Assembly (NCBI RefSeq): GCF_000701265.1 | Contig: NZ_KL370759.1 | Location: forward strand, 477,755-541,754 | Origin: Legionella wadsworthii DSM 21896 = ATCC 33877 | Lineage (GTDB): Bacteria > Pseudomonadota > Gammaproteobacteria > Legionellales > Legionellaceae | Reading direction: 5' to 3' | Length of the DNA: 64,000 nt | Shown here: positions 11,591-19,983 of the stretch, in pieces | How the letters are laid out: each line of letters starts with the position of its first letter | Numbering within the stretch: position 1 is the stretch's first letter | Position numbers and translations under genes: made by a program | The notes under the pieces: generated by a model | Database searches by the model: none | Seen by the model: only the letters and a program-made list of their open reading frames with translations | Told to the model about the DNA's origin: nothing

Positions 11591-14500
11591 ATGCAACAAC
11601 GTTTTGTTCATTTACGTGTCCACTCCGAATTTTCTTTAGTTGACGGTTTAGTTCGAGTGAAGCCTTTAATGAAAGTTCTACCTTCAAGAGGTATGTATTC
11701 TGTTGCCGTAACTGATTATTGCAATTTGTTTGCTGCGGTTAAACATTACAAAAGCGCTATCGAAGCTGGAATTAAACCCATTATTGGGAGTGATTTACCT
11801 TGCCATGACCCCGAACAGCCCGAACGAGTTTCATCTATCGTCCTTTTATGCCTTAATTCTCGTGGATATAAAAATTTAACTTGTCTTATTTCCAAAGCCT
11901 ATCAAGAAGGCCAACATTTAGGACAACCAAGAGTCCATAACCATTGGATCCATGAATACTCTGACGGTCTTATTGCTTTATCGGGTGGAAAATTCGGAGA
12001 TATTGGGCAAGCTTTATTGGCAAATGATGTCGATTTAGCGGCAAGCCGGGCTTTATATTGGCAAAGGATTTTTCCAGATCGTTTCTATTTAGAAATACAA
12101 CGCACAGGCCGACCCGATGAAACGCTCTATAATGAAAAACTAATTGCTTTAGCTGATGAATTGAAATTACCTCTGGTGGCAACCAATGATGTTCGTTTTA
12201 TTGACAAAGAAGATTTTGATGCCCATGAAGCGCGTGTTTGCATCCATGAAGGGTATACTTTGGCTGATCCAAGAAGAGAACAAGTTTACAGCGCCCAACA
12301 GTACTTAAGATCAGCGGATGAGATGCTTGCTTTATTTTCGGATTTACCCTCTGCAATAGAAAATACAGTTGAAATCAGCAAACGCTGCACTGTTAAGCTG
12401 GATTTAGGGAATAATTACCTACCTAATTTCCCTATTCCTGATGGATCGACAGTTGAAAATTATTTATCGCATTTATCGCAAGTCGGTTTAGAAGAACGTT
12501 TACAGCAGATATTTAAGAATAAATCTCCTGCAGAATTCCAGGAGTCAAGAAAAGAATATGATCAGCGCTTGCAAGTAGAATTAAACGTAATTAATAACAT
12601 GGGATTCGCAGGTTACTTTCTCATTGTTGCTGATTTCATCCAATGGGCAAAAAAAAATGGGGTTCCCGTTGGTCCAGGACGTGGTTCAGGGGCTGGATCA
12701 TTGGTTGCTTATGCATTAAAAATTACCGATCTCGATCCTCTGGAATATGAATTACTTTTTGAACGATTCTTAAACCCTGAGCGGGTATCCATGCCCGATT
12801 TCGATATTGATTTTTGTATGGAGGGCCGCGACCGGGTTATTGATTATGTTGCTGAAAAATATGGCAGACAAAGCGTTTCCCAGATTATCACGTTTGGTAC
12901 CATGGCTGCAAAAGCTGTGGTTCGAGATGTTGGGCGAGTATTAGGCCACCCCTATGGTTTTGTAGATAAATTAGCCAAATTAATTCCCTTTGAAATTGGA
13001 ATTACCTTAAGTAAAGCATTGGAGCAAGAAGATGAATTAAAACGTCGTTATGCAGAAGAAGAGGAGGTTAAAGAGCTTATAGATTTAGCATTAAAACTGG
13101 AAGGTATTACACGTAATGCCGGAAAGCATGCCGGAGGAGTAGTCATTGCGCCTTCCCAGCTGACCGATTTTACTGCAATTTATTGTGAAGAGGGCTCTAC
13201 CCAAATTGTGAGCCAGTTTGATAAAGATGATGTTGAAGCTGCAGGTTTGGTCAAATTTGACTTTTTAGGGTTGCGTACCCTGACGATTATTGATTGGGCA
13301 TTGGCCACAGTCAATAAGAAGCGTGATCTGGAAGGATTGCCTCCAGTGGATATCAGTCAAATCCCTACAGATGATGCTGCGACTTTCGATTTATTAAAAG
13401 CCTGTAAAACAACGGCTGTGTTTCAGCTGGAGTCGCGAGGGATGAAGGAGCTCATTAATCGCTTACAGCCAGATTGTTTTGAAGACATTATTGCATTAGT
13501 GGCTTTATTCAGACCCGGTCCGTTGCAATCGGGAATGGTTGATGATTTTATTGATCGAAAACATGGGCGTGCGGCTGTTGATTATCCTCATCCTGATTTG
13601 GAGCCCATCCTAAAACCGACTTATGGTGTCATCCTGTATCAAGAGCAAGTCATGCAAATCGCACAGGTATTAGCAAATTATACCCTCGGGGCTGCGGACC
13701 TGTTACGTCGGGCAATGGGAAAGAAAAAGCCTGAGGAAATGGCAAAGCAGAGAGAGATTTTTACTCAAGGAGCAACGGCAAGAGGTGTGGATGAAAAAGT
13801 AGCCACCCATATTTTTGATTTGATGGAAAAGTTTGCAGGGTATGGTTTCAACAAATCGCACTCAGCAGCTTATGCCTTGGTAGCGTATCAAACAGCTTGG
13901 CTCAAGGCTCATTATCCTGCTGCATTTATGGCGGCGGTGATGTCTTCGGATATGGATAATACTGACAAAGTAGTGACCTTTATCGACGAATGTGCCCACA
14001 TGAAATTGAAGATTTTGCCTCCTTCCATTAATCAATCAATGTATCCTTTCACTGTGGCGGATGATTCCAGCATTATTTATGGATTGGGTGCAATAAAAGG
14101 GGTTGGAGAGTCTGCTATTGATTGTATTACAGAAGCTCGTGACGCAGCAGGAAAATATACCGACCTATTTAGTTTTTGCCAACGTCTTGATCTGCGTAAG
14201 GTCAATCGGCGTGTTTTGGAAGCATTGATTAAAAGCGGGGCTTTCGATGACTGGAATGTGGAACGAGCCATATTGACTGCCTCCTTGGAAAAAGCATTGA
14301 AAGTGGCAGAAAAAGAACACCAAAATCAATCCAGCGGACAATTTGATTTATTTTCTTTATTAGAAGATGAAGGCAACGGACAAGAATATATTCCGTGCAA
14401 ACCCTGGTCTGAAGCTCAAAGGTTAGAAGGTGAACGTGAGGTTTTGGGCTTTTATTTGACAGGTCATCCTGCTGATCAATATCGACGTGAATTTAGTGAT

Positions 14501-15037
14501 TTTATCGTTTCTATTAGCCAATTAAATCCTTCAATCCATAAAAAATCCATTATTTGCGCGCAAATAGTAGGGATACGTAAGATCCTTACAAAGCGAGGTA
14601 AAAAATTAGTAATATTGGGAATGGATGACTCAACCGCTCGGCTTGATGTGGTTGTATTTGGCGAGCTTTTTGAATCTTCTTGTTCTGGCATGGGCACTGG
14701 GAATATGTTGGTGATAGAAGGGGAAGTGGCTCATGATGATTATAATGGGGGTGTAAAAATGACTGCCAGTCATCTTTATGATGTGCCCACAGCGAGAACT
14801 AAATTTGCTCGATGTCTGGAATTGCGCTTACACGCTGAAAATCATGGCATTTTAGCTTCCATTAAATCCCTGTTAAATGCTCATGCGGGTCATTGTTCAG
14901 TACAATTTTCATACAGCAATGAACATGCTAAAGCACAGTTGAGTTTAGCGCCACAGTGGCAAGTAATGCCCAGTGACGAGTTGCTGGGACATTTAAGTAA
15001 TCTATTGGGAGAGGAAAAGGTCGTTATGCGCTATTAA
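11591..15037 (+). CDS. dnaE: DNA polymerase III alpha subunit DnaE
   Basis: Replicative polymerase catalytic subunit, 1148 residues, normal for proteobacterial DnaE. The PHP domain opens with FVHLRVHSEFSLVDG. The palm carries GPGRGSGAGSLVAYAL and the catalytic aspartate motif MPDFDIDFC at about residues 401-409, with the third acidic residue expected in LVKFDFLGLRTLT. The fingers (LLRRAMGKKKPEEM) and GYGFNKSHSAAYA follow, then a tandem helix-hairpin-helix region, the beta-clamp binding stretch near SGQFDLF, and the C-terminal OB-fold domain. A single gene with an ATG start; no accessory polymerase gene is adjacent. Confidence 0.98.
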   Translation: MQQRFVHLRVHSEFSLVDGLVRVKPLMKVLPSRGMYSVAVTDYCNLFAAVKHYKSAIEAGIKPIIGSDLPCHDPEQPERVSSIVLLCLNSRGYKNLTCLISKAYQEGQHLGQPRVHNHWIHEYSDGLIALSGGKFGDIGQALLANDVDLAASRALYWQRIFPDRFYLEIQRTGRPDETLYNEKLIALADELKLPLVATNDVRFIDKEDFDAHEARVCIHEGYTLADPRREQVYSAQQYLRSADEMLALFSDLPSAIENTVEISKRCTVKLDLGNNYLPNFPIPDGSTVENYLSHLSQVGLEERLQQIFKNKSPAEFQESRKEYDQRLQVELNVINNMGFAGYFLIVADFIQWAKKNGVPVGPGRGSGAGSLVAYALKITDLDPLEYELLFERFLNPERVSMPDFDIDFCMEGRDRVIDYVAEKYGRQSVSQIITFGTMAAKAVVRDVGRVLGHPYGFVDKLAKLIPFEIGITLSKALEQEDELKRRYAEEEEVKELIDLALKLEGITRNAGKHAGGVVIAPSQLTDFTAIYCEEGSTQIVSQFDKDDVEAAGLVKFDFLGLRTLTIIDWALATVNKKRDLEGLPPVDISQIPTDDAATFDLLKACKTTAVFQLESRGMKELINRLQPDCFEDIIALVALFRPGPLQSGMVDDFIDRKHGRAAVDYPHPDLEPILKPTYGVILYQEQVMQIAQVLANYTLGAADLLRRAMGKKKPEEMAKQREIFTQGATARGVDEKVATHIFDLMEKFAGYGFNKSHSAAYALVAYQTAWLKAHYPAAFMAAVMSSDMDNTDKVVTFIDECAHMKLKILPPSINQSMYPFTVADDSSIIYGLGAIKGVGESAIDCITEARDAAGKYTDLFSFCQRLDLRKVNRRVLEALIKSGAFDDWNVERAILTASLEKALKVAEKEHQNQSSGQFDLFSLLEDEGNGQEYIPCKPWSEAQRLEGEREVLGFYLTGHPADQYRREFSDFIVSISQLNPSIHKKSIICAQIVGIRKILTKRGKKLVILGMDDSTARLDVVVFGELFESSCSGMGTGNMLVIEGEVAHDDYNGGVKMTASHLYDVPTARTKFARCLELRLHAENHGILASIKSLLNAHAGHCSVQFSYSNEHAKAQLSLAPQWQVMPSDELLGHLSNLLGEEKVVMRY

Positions 15038-15053
15038 TGTAAAAACTATCGAG

Positions 15054-15073
15054 CCTGACTGTAAACAGCCAGG
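15054..15073 (+). terminator. Possible hairpin after dnaE
   Basis: CCTGACTG and CAGCCAGG can pair with one mismatch around a TAAA loop, 17 bases after the dnaE stop. There is no clear T-run after it, so an intrinsic terminator role is weakly supported. Confidence 0.25.
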
Positions 15074-15123
15074 GTAGGGATACAAAACCTATTGTGTTCC
15101 AGCGGATAATTTTTCTTTAATTT

Positions 15124-15465
15124 TTAATTATTGAGTAATTGGTCCATTTTTGCTGCACAAATAAAATCATTATGGCTCAAACCATTGAGCGCATGAGTCA
15201 TAAAACTTACGTGGCAATAATTATAACCAATTTCTAAATCTGGATGATGATTTTCAGTGTTTGCTATCCATGCAAGAGCGTTCACAAAAGCCATGGTTTC
15301 ATAAAAATTTTTAAAAGACAAATTTCGCTTTATGATTCGATTGTCTGCGCTCACTTCCCAATTTTTATTCAGCTGCGGCATTAAATTTTTAATTTGTTCG
15401 GAATTTAATGCTGCCCCTATCCCTTCACATGATTCACAATGTTTACTACTTAGATCACTTGTCAT
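15124..15465 (-). CDS. phhB: Pterin-4a-carbinolamine dehydratase
   Basis: Dehydrates 4a-hydroxy-tetrahydropterin so that the cofactor of aromatic amino acid hydroxylases can be recycled; in Legionella it supports phenylalanine hydroxylase and pigment formation. The protein has the diagnostic active-site segment ENHHPDLEIGYNYCHV, followed by MTHALNGLSHNDF. The chosen start gives 113 residues, the usual size, and has AAAGGA a few bases upstream; the frame extends 42 codons further but that extension lacks family character. Two cysteines (CESCEG) near the N-terminus are also seen in relatives. It lies downstream of hisC on the same strand with a gap of about 165 bases. No phenylalanine hydroxylase gene is next to it. 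Confidence 0.92.
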   Translation of the reverse strand: MTSDLSSKHCESCEGIGAALNSEQIKNLMPQLNKNWEVSADNRIIKRNLSFKNFYETMAFVNALAWIANTENHHPDLEIGYNYCHVSFMTHALNGLSHNDFICAAKMDQLLNN

Positions 15466-15630
15466 TTTTTTTCCTTTACTTGCAGGGTAATTTCTACTTT
15501 GGACAAATTGCTGCGATTTGATATGCTCTAATCTCTCCGAGTACGGATTCCGCGAACTCTGCCGCGGAAAAACGGAGGTATGCTGCGCCATGCATTATTT
15601 TGGCTCATTCTAGAGAATTGTCAACAGACT

Positions 15631-16743
15631 CTAATAATAACTACCTAATGCTTCAAGAAAACGATTATTTTGCTCTTTAGTTCCTATTGTTACTCGAATG
15701 TAATGGTTCATTTTATAGGGGTGTAAAGGACGCACGATAATACCTTGCTCTAATAAATAGTTGTAGAGTAACAGACCATCTTCTTTGCAATTAAAGGTAA
15801 GAAAATTGCAAGCGGAAGGTAAATAATCAATTTCTAATTGCTCGAAGCCTTCTTTAATTTGTTGCATTCCTTCCGAATTTATCCGGAAGCTGGATTGTAT
15901 GAATTCTTCATCATCTAAAGCAGCGTGTGCCGCGGTCAAAGCGACTTGATTTACGGTAAAAGGTAATTGAATACGTTGCATGAGTTCAATAATTGAAGGA
16001 TGAGCCATGGCATATCCTAACCGAACACCCGCTAATCCATATATTTTTGAAAAAGTGCGGGTAATAATTAAATTAGGAAATTGAGTCAGCCATTCGATGC
16101 TGTTGCAGCTTAATTGAGATTCTGCATATTCATAATAAGCCTCATCAACGACCAACAAGGTACTTTCGGGAATATTTTCCAGTAGATATTTTATTTTTTT
16201 TTGATCAATGAGGACTCCCGTTGGATTATTAGGGTTTGCTAAAAAAATAATAGATGTTTTTGATGTACAGTTTTGAATTATTTTTTCTATATTCACTTGC
16301 CAATCTGAGGCTACGGATATTGTTCGAACCGGTATATTCAGAGTATTTGCTTGAATTTCATAAGTACTGAATGCATATTCATGGGTCATAATGTGCTTGT
16401 CTTGATGCAATGCAAAACAATTGAGAAGAATCGTGTAAATATAATCTGAACCATTACTCACAAAGAGTTGATTGGTTTGAAGTGCGAGTTTATTTGCGAG
16501 CCTTGGAATGAGCGGATGGTTACTGGGTGAAGGGTAAGTGGCGAGATGATGAGGCGACATTTCTCTTATTGCTGCAAGAGATAATGGGCTACAGCCCAAA
16601 GGATTTTCATTACTTGCCAATTTGATAATATTATGGGAACTAATTCCTTTTTCACGTGCTAATTCTTCAATAGATTTACCAGGTTTATAGGGGACTAAAG
16701 ATTGTATGCCCGGGTGAGGTAATTGCTGAAAATTAACTGCCAT
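15631..16743 (-). CDS. hisC: Histidinol-phosphate aminotransferase
   Basis: PLP-dependent class II aminotransferase, 370 residues. Visible motifs are LASNENPLGCSP (substrate phosphate and carboxylate binding), NPNNPTG, VDEAYYEY, and the PLP lysine in RTFSKIYGLAGVRLGYA, followed by the C-terminal arginine in YIRVTIGT. It transfers the amino group from glutamate to imidazole-acetol phosphate in histidine synthesis; HisC enzymes can also act on aromatic keto acids. It is outside any his operon here. Proximity to phhB suggests a possible aromatic amino acid role, but that is inference. Confidence 0.92.
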   Translation of the reverse strand: MAVNFQQLPHPGIQSLVPYKPGKSIEELAREKGISSHNIIKLASNENPLGCSPLSLAAIREMSPHHLATYPSPSNHPLIPRLANKLALQTNQLFVSNGSDYIYTILLNCFALHQDKHIMTHEYAFSTYEIQANTLNIPVRTISVASDWQVNIEKIIQNCTSKTSIIFLANPNNPTGVLIDQKKIKYLLENIPESTLLVVDEAYYEYAESQLSCNSIEWLTQFPNLIITRTFSKIYGLAGVRLGYAMAHPSIIELMQRIQLPFTVNQVALTAAHAALDDEEFIQSSFRINSEGMQQIKEGFEQLEIDYLPSACNFLTFNCKEDGLLLYNYLLEQGIIVRPLHPYKMNHYIRVTIGTKEQNNRFLEALGSYY

Positions 16744-16900
16744 AAAACTCCCTATTTAAAAATTTTTTCTCATATTATCCAAGCTTTAGCTTTCTGTCAC
16801 GAAATGAGTAAAAATTAATAGCCAAGTCTATTTTATCTCTTGAATTTTAGTTTTTAGGGCGCTAATCTTTGCCTGGCAAACCAACCACAGGAAATGGAAT

Positions 16901-17221
16901 ATGATGAAGCAAAAGGGATTTTCCCTTACTGAAGTATTGGTATCATTATTGTTAGTGACTACTTTGACGCTGGGTTTATTACAACAGCAAAGGCAGAGTG
17001 AACAAATACTAAAGCAATTAATTATAAAGACTCAAGGTTTACTTATTCTGAATCAAATCGAAGAAACTCTAATAGCAGGGGCAAGAAAAATTCCTCAGGT
17101 GTCCTCTACCTATCATTTGAAAGTACAAAATCAGAATAATGAATTAATCATTCAACTTGCTTGGAATCAACAAATCGGTTCTATCACCCGAAATCACCAA
17201 CGGGTAGGTAGTTTACTATGA
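16901..17221 (+). CDS. pilV: Type IV pilus minor pilin PilV-like
   Basis: Short protein of 106 residues with a type IV prepilin leader: MMKQKGFSLTEVLVSLL, in which cleavage would occur before the Phe and Glu sits at mature position 5, followed by the hydrophobic alpha helix. The rest matches a small PilV-like pseudopilin that primes pilus assembly. AGGA lies 8 bases before the ATG. Its stop overlaps the start of the next gene, so pilV, pilW and pilX form an operon. At 106 residues it is shorter than most PilV proteins. No fimU/fimT gene precedes it; the 157 bases upstream hold no gene. Confidence 0.8.
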   Translation: MMKQKGFSLTEVLVSLLLVTTLTLGLLQQQRQSEQILKQLIIKTQGLLILNQIEETLIAGARKIPQVSSTYHLKVQNQNNELIIQLAWNQQIGSITRNHQRVGSLL

Positions 17222-17958
17222 ATATCCAAAGGGGAATCAGTCTCGCTGAATTGCTAATCAGCCTTTTTTTAGCAAGCGTGATGATGCTGATTTTAATCCA
17301 GCTTTATTTGAACAGTAAGAAAGAATACCTTGAAATAGAAAAAACACTGGAGCGACAATTCGATTTACAATGGGTCAGTAATTTAATAAGCGACAGTATT
17401 AGACGCGCGGGCTTCACCCCATGTTTGAGTATCGATCGTTTGCAAATTATCGATCATAGAAATCATCAAAACAAAATCCAATCCTTACGGATTCAAAATG
17501 AACCAAACCCTATTGTGCAAGTAAACCGTATGAATGAACAATTCTCAAAAATCATCCAAATCCATGGCGCCAAAATTTTAGTGCAAAATCCAGCAAAAGT
17601 TCATAAAAACAGGCTGCTTCTTATCGCAGATTGTGAGCATGCTGAAGTGATTGATCAATTCAATATAGAAAAAAATAAAGAAACATCCTTAATCACTTTG
17701 GGCCGACCCCTGTTTTTTATGTATGATAACGCAGCTTATATAGGTGAGTTTTTTGAAGAGAAGTGGTTTATCAAGAAAAACCTCCAAAATAAAAATACTT
17801 TGCATTATACATTGCTGCAAACAGAAGAGGTGACGCCTTTAGTTCATTCAATGAAAGTACAAGTTCGTCGTCTAAAAGAGAAGCAATTGCTTCAAATATC
17901 CATGGAATTGGAAGGGAAGGAAAAACACCAGCTCAAAATTCTTGTGCGTGGGTTATGA
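17218..17958 (+). CDS. pilW: Type IV pilus minor pilin PilW
   Basis: A 246-residue pseudopilin with a prepilin leader (MNIQRGISLAELLISLFLAS, Glu at mature position 5) and the PilW signature after the helix, ISDSIRRAGFTPCLS. The start ATG overlaps the pilV stop and the stop overlaps the pilX start by four bases. It should sit in the priming tip complex of the type IV pilus with PilV, PilX and PilY1. Processing would need PilD, encoded elsewhere. Confidence 0.88.
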   Translation: MNIQRGISLAELLISLFLASVMMLILIQLYLNSKKEYLEIEKTLERQFDLQWVSNLISDSIRRAGFTPCLSIDRLQIIDHRNHQNKIQSLRIQNEPNPIVQVNRMNEQFSKIIQIHGAKILVQNPAKVHKNRLLLIADCEHAEVIDQFNIEKNKETSLITLGRPLFFMYDNAAYIGEFFEEKWFIKKNLQNKNTLHYTLLQTEEVTPLVHSMKVQVRRLKEKQLLQISMELEGKEKHQLKILVRGL

Positions 17959-18554
17959 ATCAGTCTTTTACAAAGAAATGTAGAAGAGAATGGCTTTACC
18001 CACAGCCAAAATTTTCGAACCGCCGTCCTAGAGATACAGGTTTTATTCTATTAATGACCTTACTCATTCTGGCTGTGATTAGCTTGTTAGTATTGAACTC
18101 AATGCATCATGTTTTGCTGTACTACAAAGCAATAAATAAACAAGAAGTGTTTCATGATCGTTTTTACCAATTAGAACATATTGCCTTGCAATTAGTGCAA
18201 CAAAATAAATCATTGAATCCAGACTGTATTCTACATTCCGATTCTGCAAACCAGGTAGTTCAAGATCTTCAAAATCGCAAAGGCTGTATCTTAGTTAACG
18301 GTTTCAGCCAGTATCAATATATATTGGAAGAATTGGGGGAATTTCCCTGTTTGGTAGTCCATCTCAGAGGAAAAAAACTTGCAACCCGTCATCAGAGAGT
18401 GACAGTAGTCTCTATGGGAAACCATATACCTATATCAGTGATACAAATGCGGGTTATACATTCTGCCAGGGCAATTCCCTGCCTGAGAAAGAAAGAACAT
18501 TCAGTCCCTTTAGGTATTAGTAGTTGGCGATATATATCTTATTTATCAATGTAA
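17955..18554 (+). CDS. pilX: Type IV pilus minor pilin PilX
   Basis: A 199-residue protein with a 30-residue basic N-terminal stretch before the helix DTGFILLMTLLILAVISLLV, which is the PilX/GspK-like transmembrane region. The C-terminus (ARAIPCLRKKEHS, then GISSWRY) resembles other Legionella PilX ends, so the gene seems complete. In known clusters pilX is followed by pilY1 and pilE; here it is followed by more than 600 bases of repeats and then an unrelated exporter. Confidence 0.8.
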   Translation: MNQSFTKKCRREWLYPQPKFSNRRPRDTGFILLMTLLILAVISLLVLNSMHHVLLYYKAINKQEVFHDRFYQLEHIALQLVQQNKSLNPDCILHSDSANQVVQDLQNRKGCILVNGFSQYQYILEELGEFPCLVVHLRGKKLATRHQRVTVVSMGNHIPISVIQMRVIHSARAIPCLRKKEHSVPLGISSWRYISYLSM

Positions 18555-18687
18555 AATTTTCTTATGATAAAGGCGTCATTGAAAATTCTTTGTGATTAAT
18601 GGCCCCTTGTTCTCTTAGATACTCTCCACAGCTTTTCTGTGATGCCGCGGCTCGGGAACTCAACCAATAAATGTTCCGTCACTTTGT

Positions 18688-18724
18688 CTGAGAGATGGAT
18701 TCCCGCCTACGCGGGAATGACAAG
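18688..18724 (+). repeat. Left arm of a 37-bp inverted repeat
   Basis: Exact reverse complement of 18890-18926. It contains an internal hairpin TTCCCGC / GCGGGAA with a 4-base loop at 18700-18717, so each arm is itself palindromic. Confidence 0.85.
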
Positions 18725-18889
18725 TTGTGGGGCATTTGAAAGATGAGCTTTTGCCGTCCTGCGGAAATAACAGGATTTGCGCATTGGGATGTATTTACGA
18801 CTAGCGAGGAATGACAGTTTGGGTATTCCTCGCTTGCAAAGAATAACAGGTGTTTGATCCTCCTCTATACGCAGGAATTACTTTTGTAT

Positions 18890-18926
18890 CTTGTCATTCC
18901 CGCGTAGGCGGGAATCCATCTCTCAG
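18890..18926 (-). repeat. Right arm of a 37-bp inverted repeat
   Basis: Exact reverse complement of 18688-18724, separated by about 165 bases of sequence that has further degraded copies of the CGGGAAT / GGAATGACA motif. No open frame lies between the arms. Confidence 0.85.
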
Positions 18927-19185
18927 GCAACACGACTAATCGTTTATGGAACATCGGGGAATGACAAGGTCGTGAGCATTTGAAAGATGGTTTTCCACCA
19001 CGCGGGAATCCATAGTATATTTTACTACAATTACTTTAGAGAGATCGATTACCGCACTTGTATGAAAAAACAGGATTATGTTTGAAGGAGATGGATTGAG
19101 ATGAATAGATAATATTAATAATATTTCTTGAGCTAGATTAAGCCTGGTTGTATTGTAAGAGATATGATAAAGAAAGAGAATTTTG

Positions 19186-19983
19186 GTGCGATTTCATAAT
19201 ATTTCTAATTTTAAATATTGGCCGCAGATTGCCGTTCTTATTTTTTTACTCGCTGGATATGCAGCGTACCGATATTTTGCTTTTTATGATACCCGATCTA
19301 GCGATGCATATATTTCTGCACATGTAATTGATATGAGTTCATTGGTTTCTGGATCTGTAACTCATATCTATATTCATGAAAATCAAAAAGTAAAAAAAGG
19401 AGATAAACTTCTAGGCATAGATCCGCTTCCTTATACTTATGCAGTACAACGGGCTAAAGCTAAATTAGAAATGGCACAATCGAATTATCAAAATGAAAAG
19501 CAAGACTTAGCCAAAGCTAAAATTTCAACCGCAAGGTCTGAATTGGATGAAGCAAATTACTATTTAAATCATACTACCCTTGTGGCGCCGGAAGATGGAT
19601 ATATCAGTAATTTCAATTTACGCATCGGCCAATATATCAAAGCTGAAGAAGGATTATTTGCCCTTATTGAAAATGGAAAATGGTGGGTGGTAACTCGCTA
19701 CCGTGAAACCGCTATTCGTCTCATTCATCCAGGGGACAAAGCAAAAATTATGATAGATATGTATCCAGGAAAAGTCTTTCATGGACATGTAGAGAGTATA
19801 GGCTGGGGAATAAATCGGGAACAACGTGGAGATGCCGCACCTTCACCGCTAGTTTATTTACAGGCAACCGAAGATTGGATACGCATTGCACAAAGATTTC
19901 CCGTACGGATCTCTATTGATGAAATTTCTGAGGAATACCCTCTGCGAATTGGTGCAAGCGCCACGACAATTACTTACAGGTGA
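19186..19983 (+). CDS. HlyD-family periplasmic adaptor of an efflux pump (AaeA-like)
   Basis: Membrane fusion protein of about 265 residues: one N-terminal membrane helix (IAVLIFLLAGYAAYRYF), a biotinyl-lipoyl-like half with TRSSDAYISAHVIDMSSLVSG and IHENQKVKKGDKLLGID, a short helical hairpin, and the second half with LVAPEDGYISNFNLRIGQYI. This is the EmrA/AaeA pattern. The start is a GTG (a TTG one codon earlier is also possible). The downstream FUSC transporter overlaps it, so the two should form an AaeAB-like pump that exports organic acids or aromatic compounds; the outer-membrane channel is not encoded here. Confidence 0.88.
   Translation: MRFHNISNFKYWPQIAVLIFLLAGYAAYRYFAFYDTRSSDAYISAHVIDMSSLVSGSVTHIYIHENQKVKKGDKLLGIDPLPYTYAVQRAKAKLEMAQSNYQNEKQDLAKAKISTARSELDEANYYLNHTTLVAPEDGYISNFNLRIGQYIKAEEGLFALIENGKWWVVTRYRETAIRLIHPGDKAKIMIDMYPGKVFHGHVESIGWGINREQRGDAAPSPLVYLQATEDWIRIAQRFPVRISIDEISEEYPLRIGASATTITYR

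Larger units (their letters stand above)
18671..19012. repeat. Palindromic repeat cluster in the gap after pilX
   Basis: The gap between pilX and the HlyD gene (about 630 bases) has no gene I can support. It holds two 37-base copies of a palindromic unit in opposite orientation (described separately), a partial further copy with CGCGGGAATCCAT near 19001, and a direct repeat of GCATTTGAAAGATG near 18732 and 18977. Each 37-base arm is flanked on its outer side by ATGTTCC or its complement. This looks like dispersed intergenic repeats or a decayed miniature element. Confidence 0.65.

Noticed and set aside
15466..15591. 42-codon N-terminal extension of phhB
   Set aside because: The ribosome site and family length favour the internal ATG at 15465; the extension reads like non-coding sequence.
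18688..18926. Possible CRISPR-like repeat pair
   Set aside because: The copies are inverted, each is palindromic, there are no regular spacers and no cas genes.
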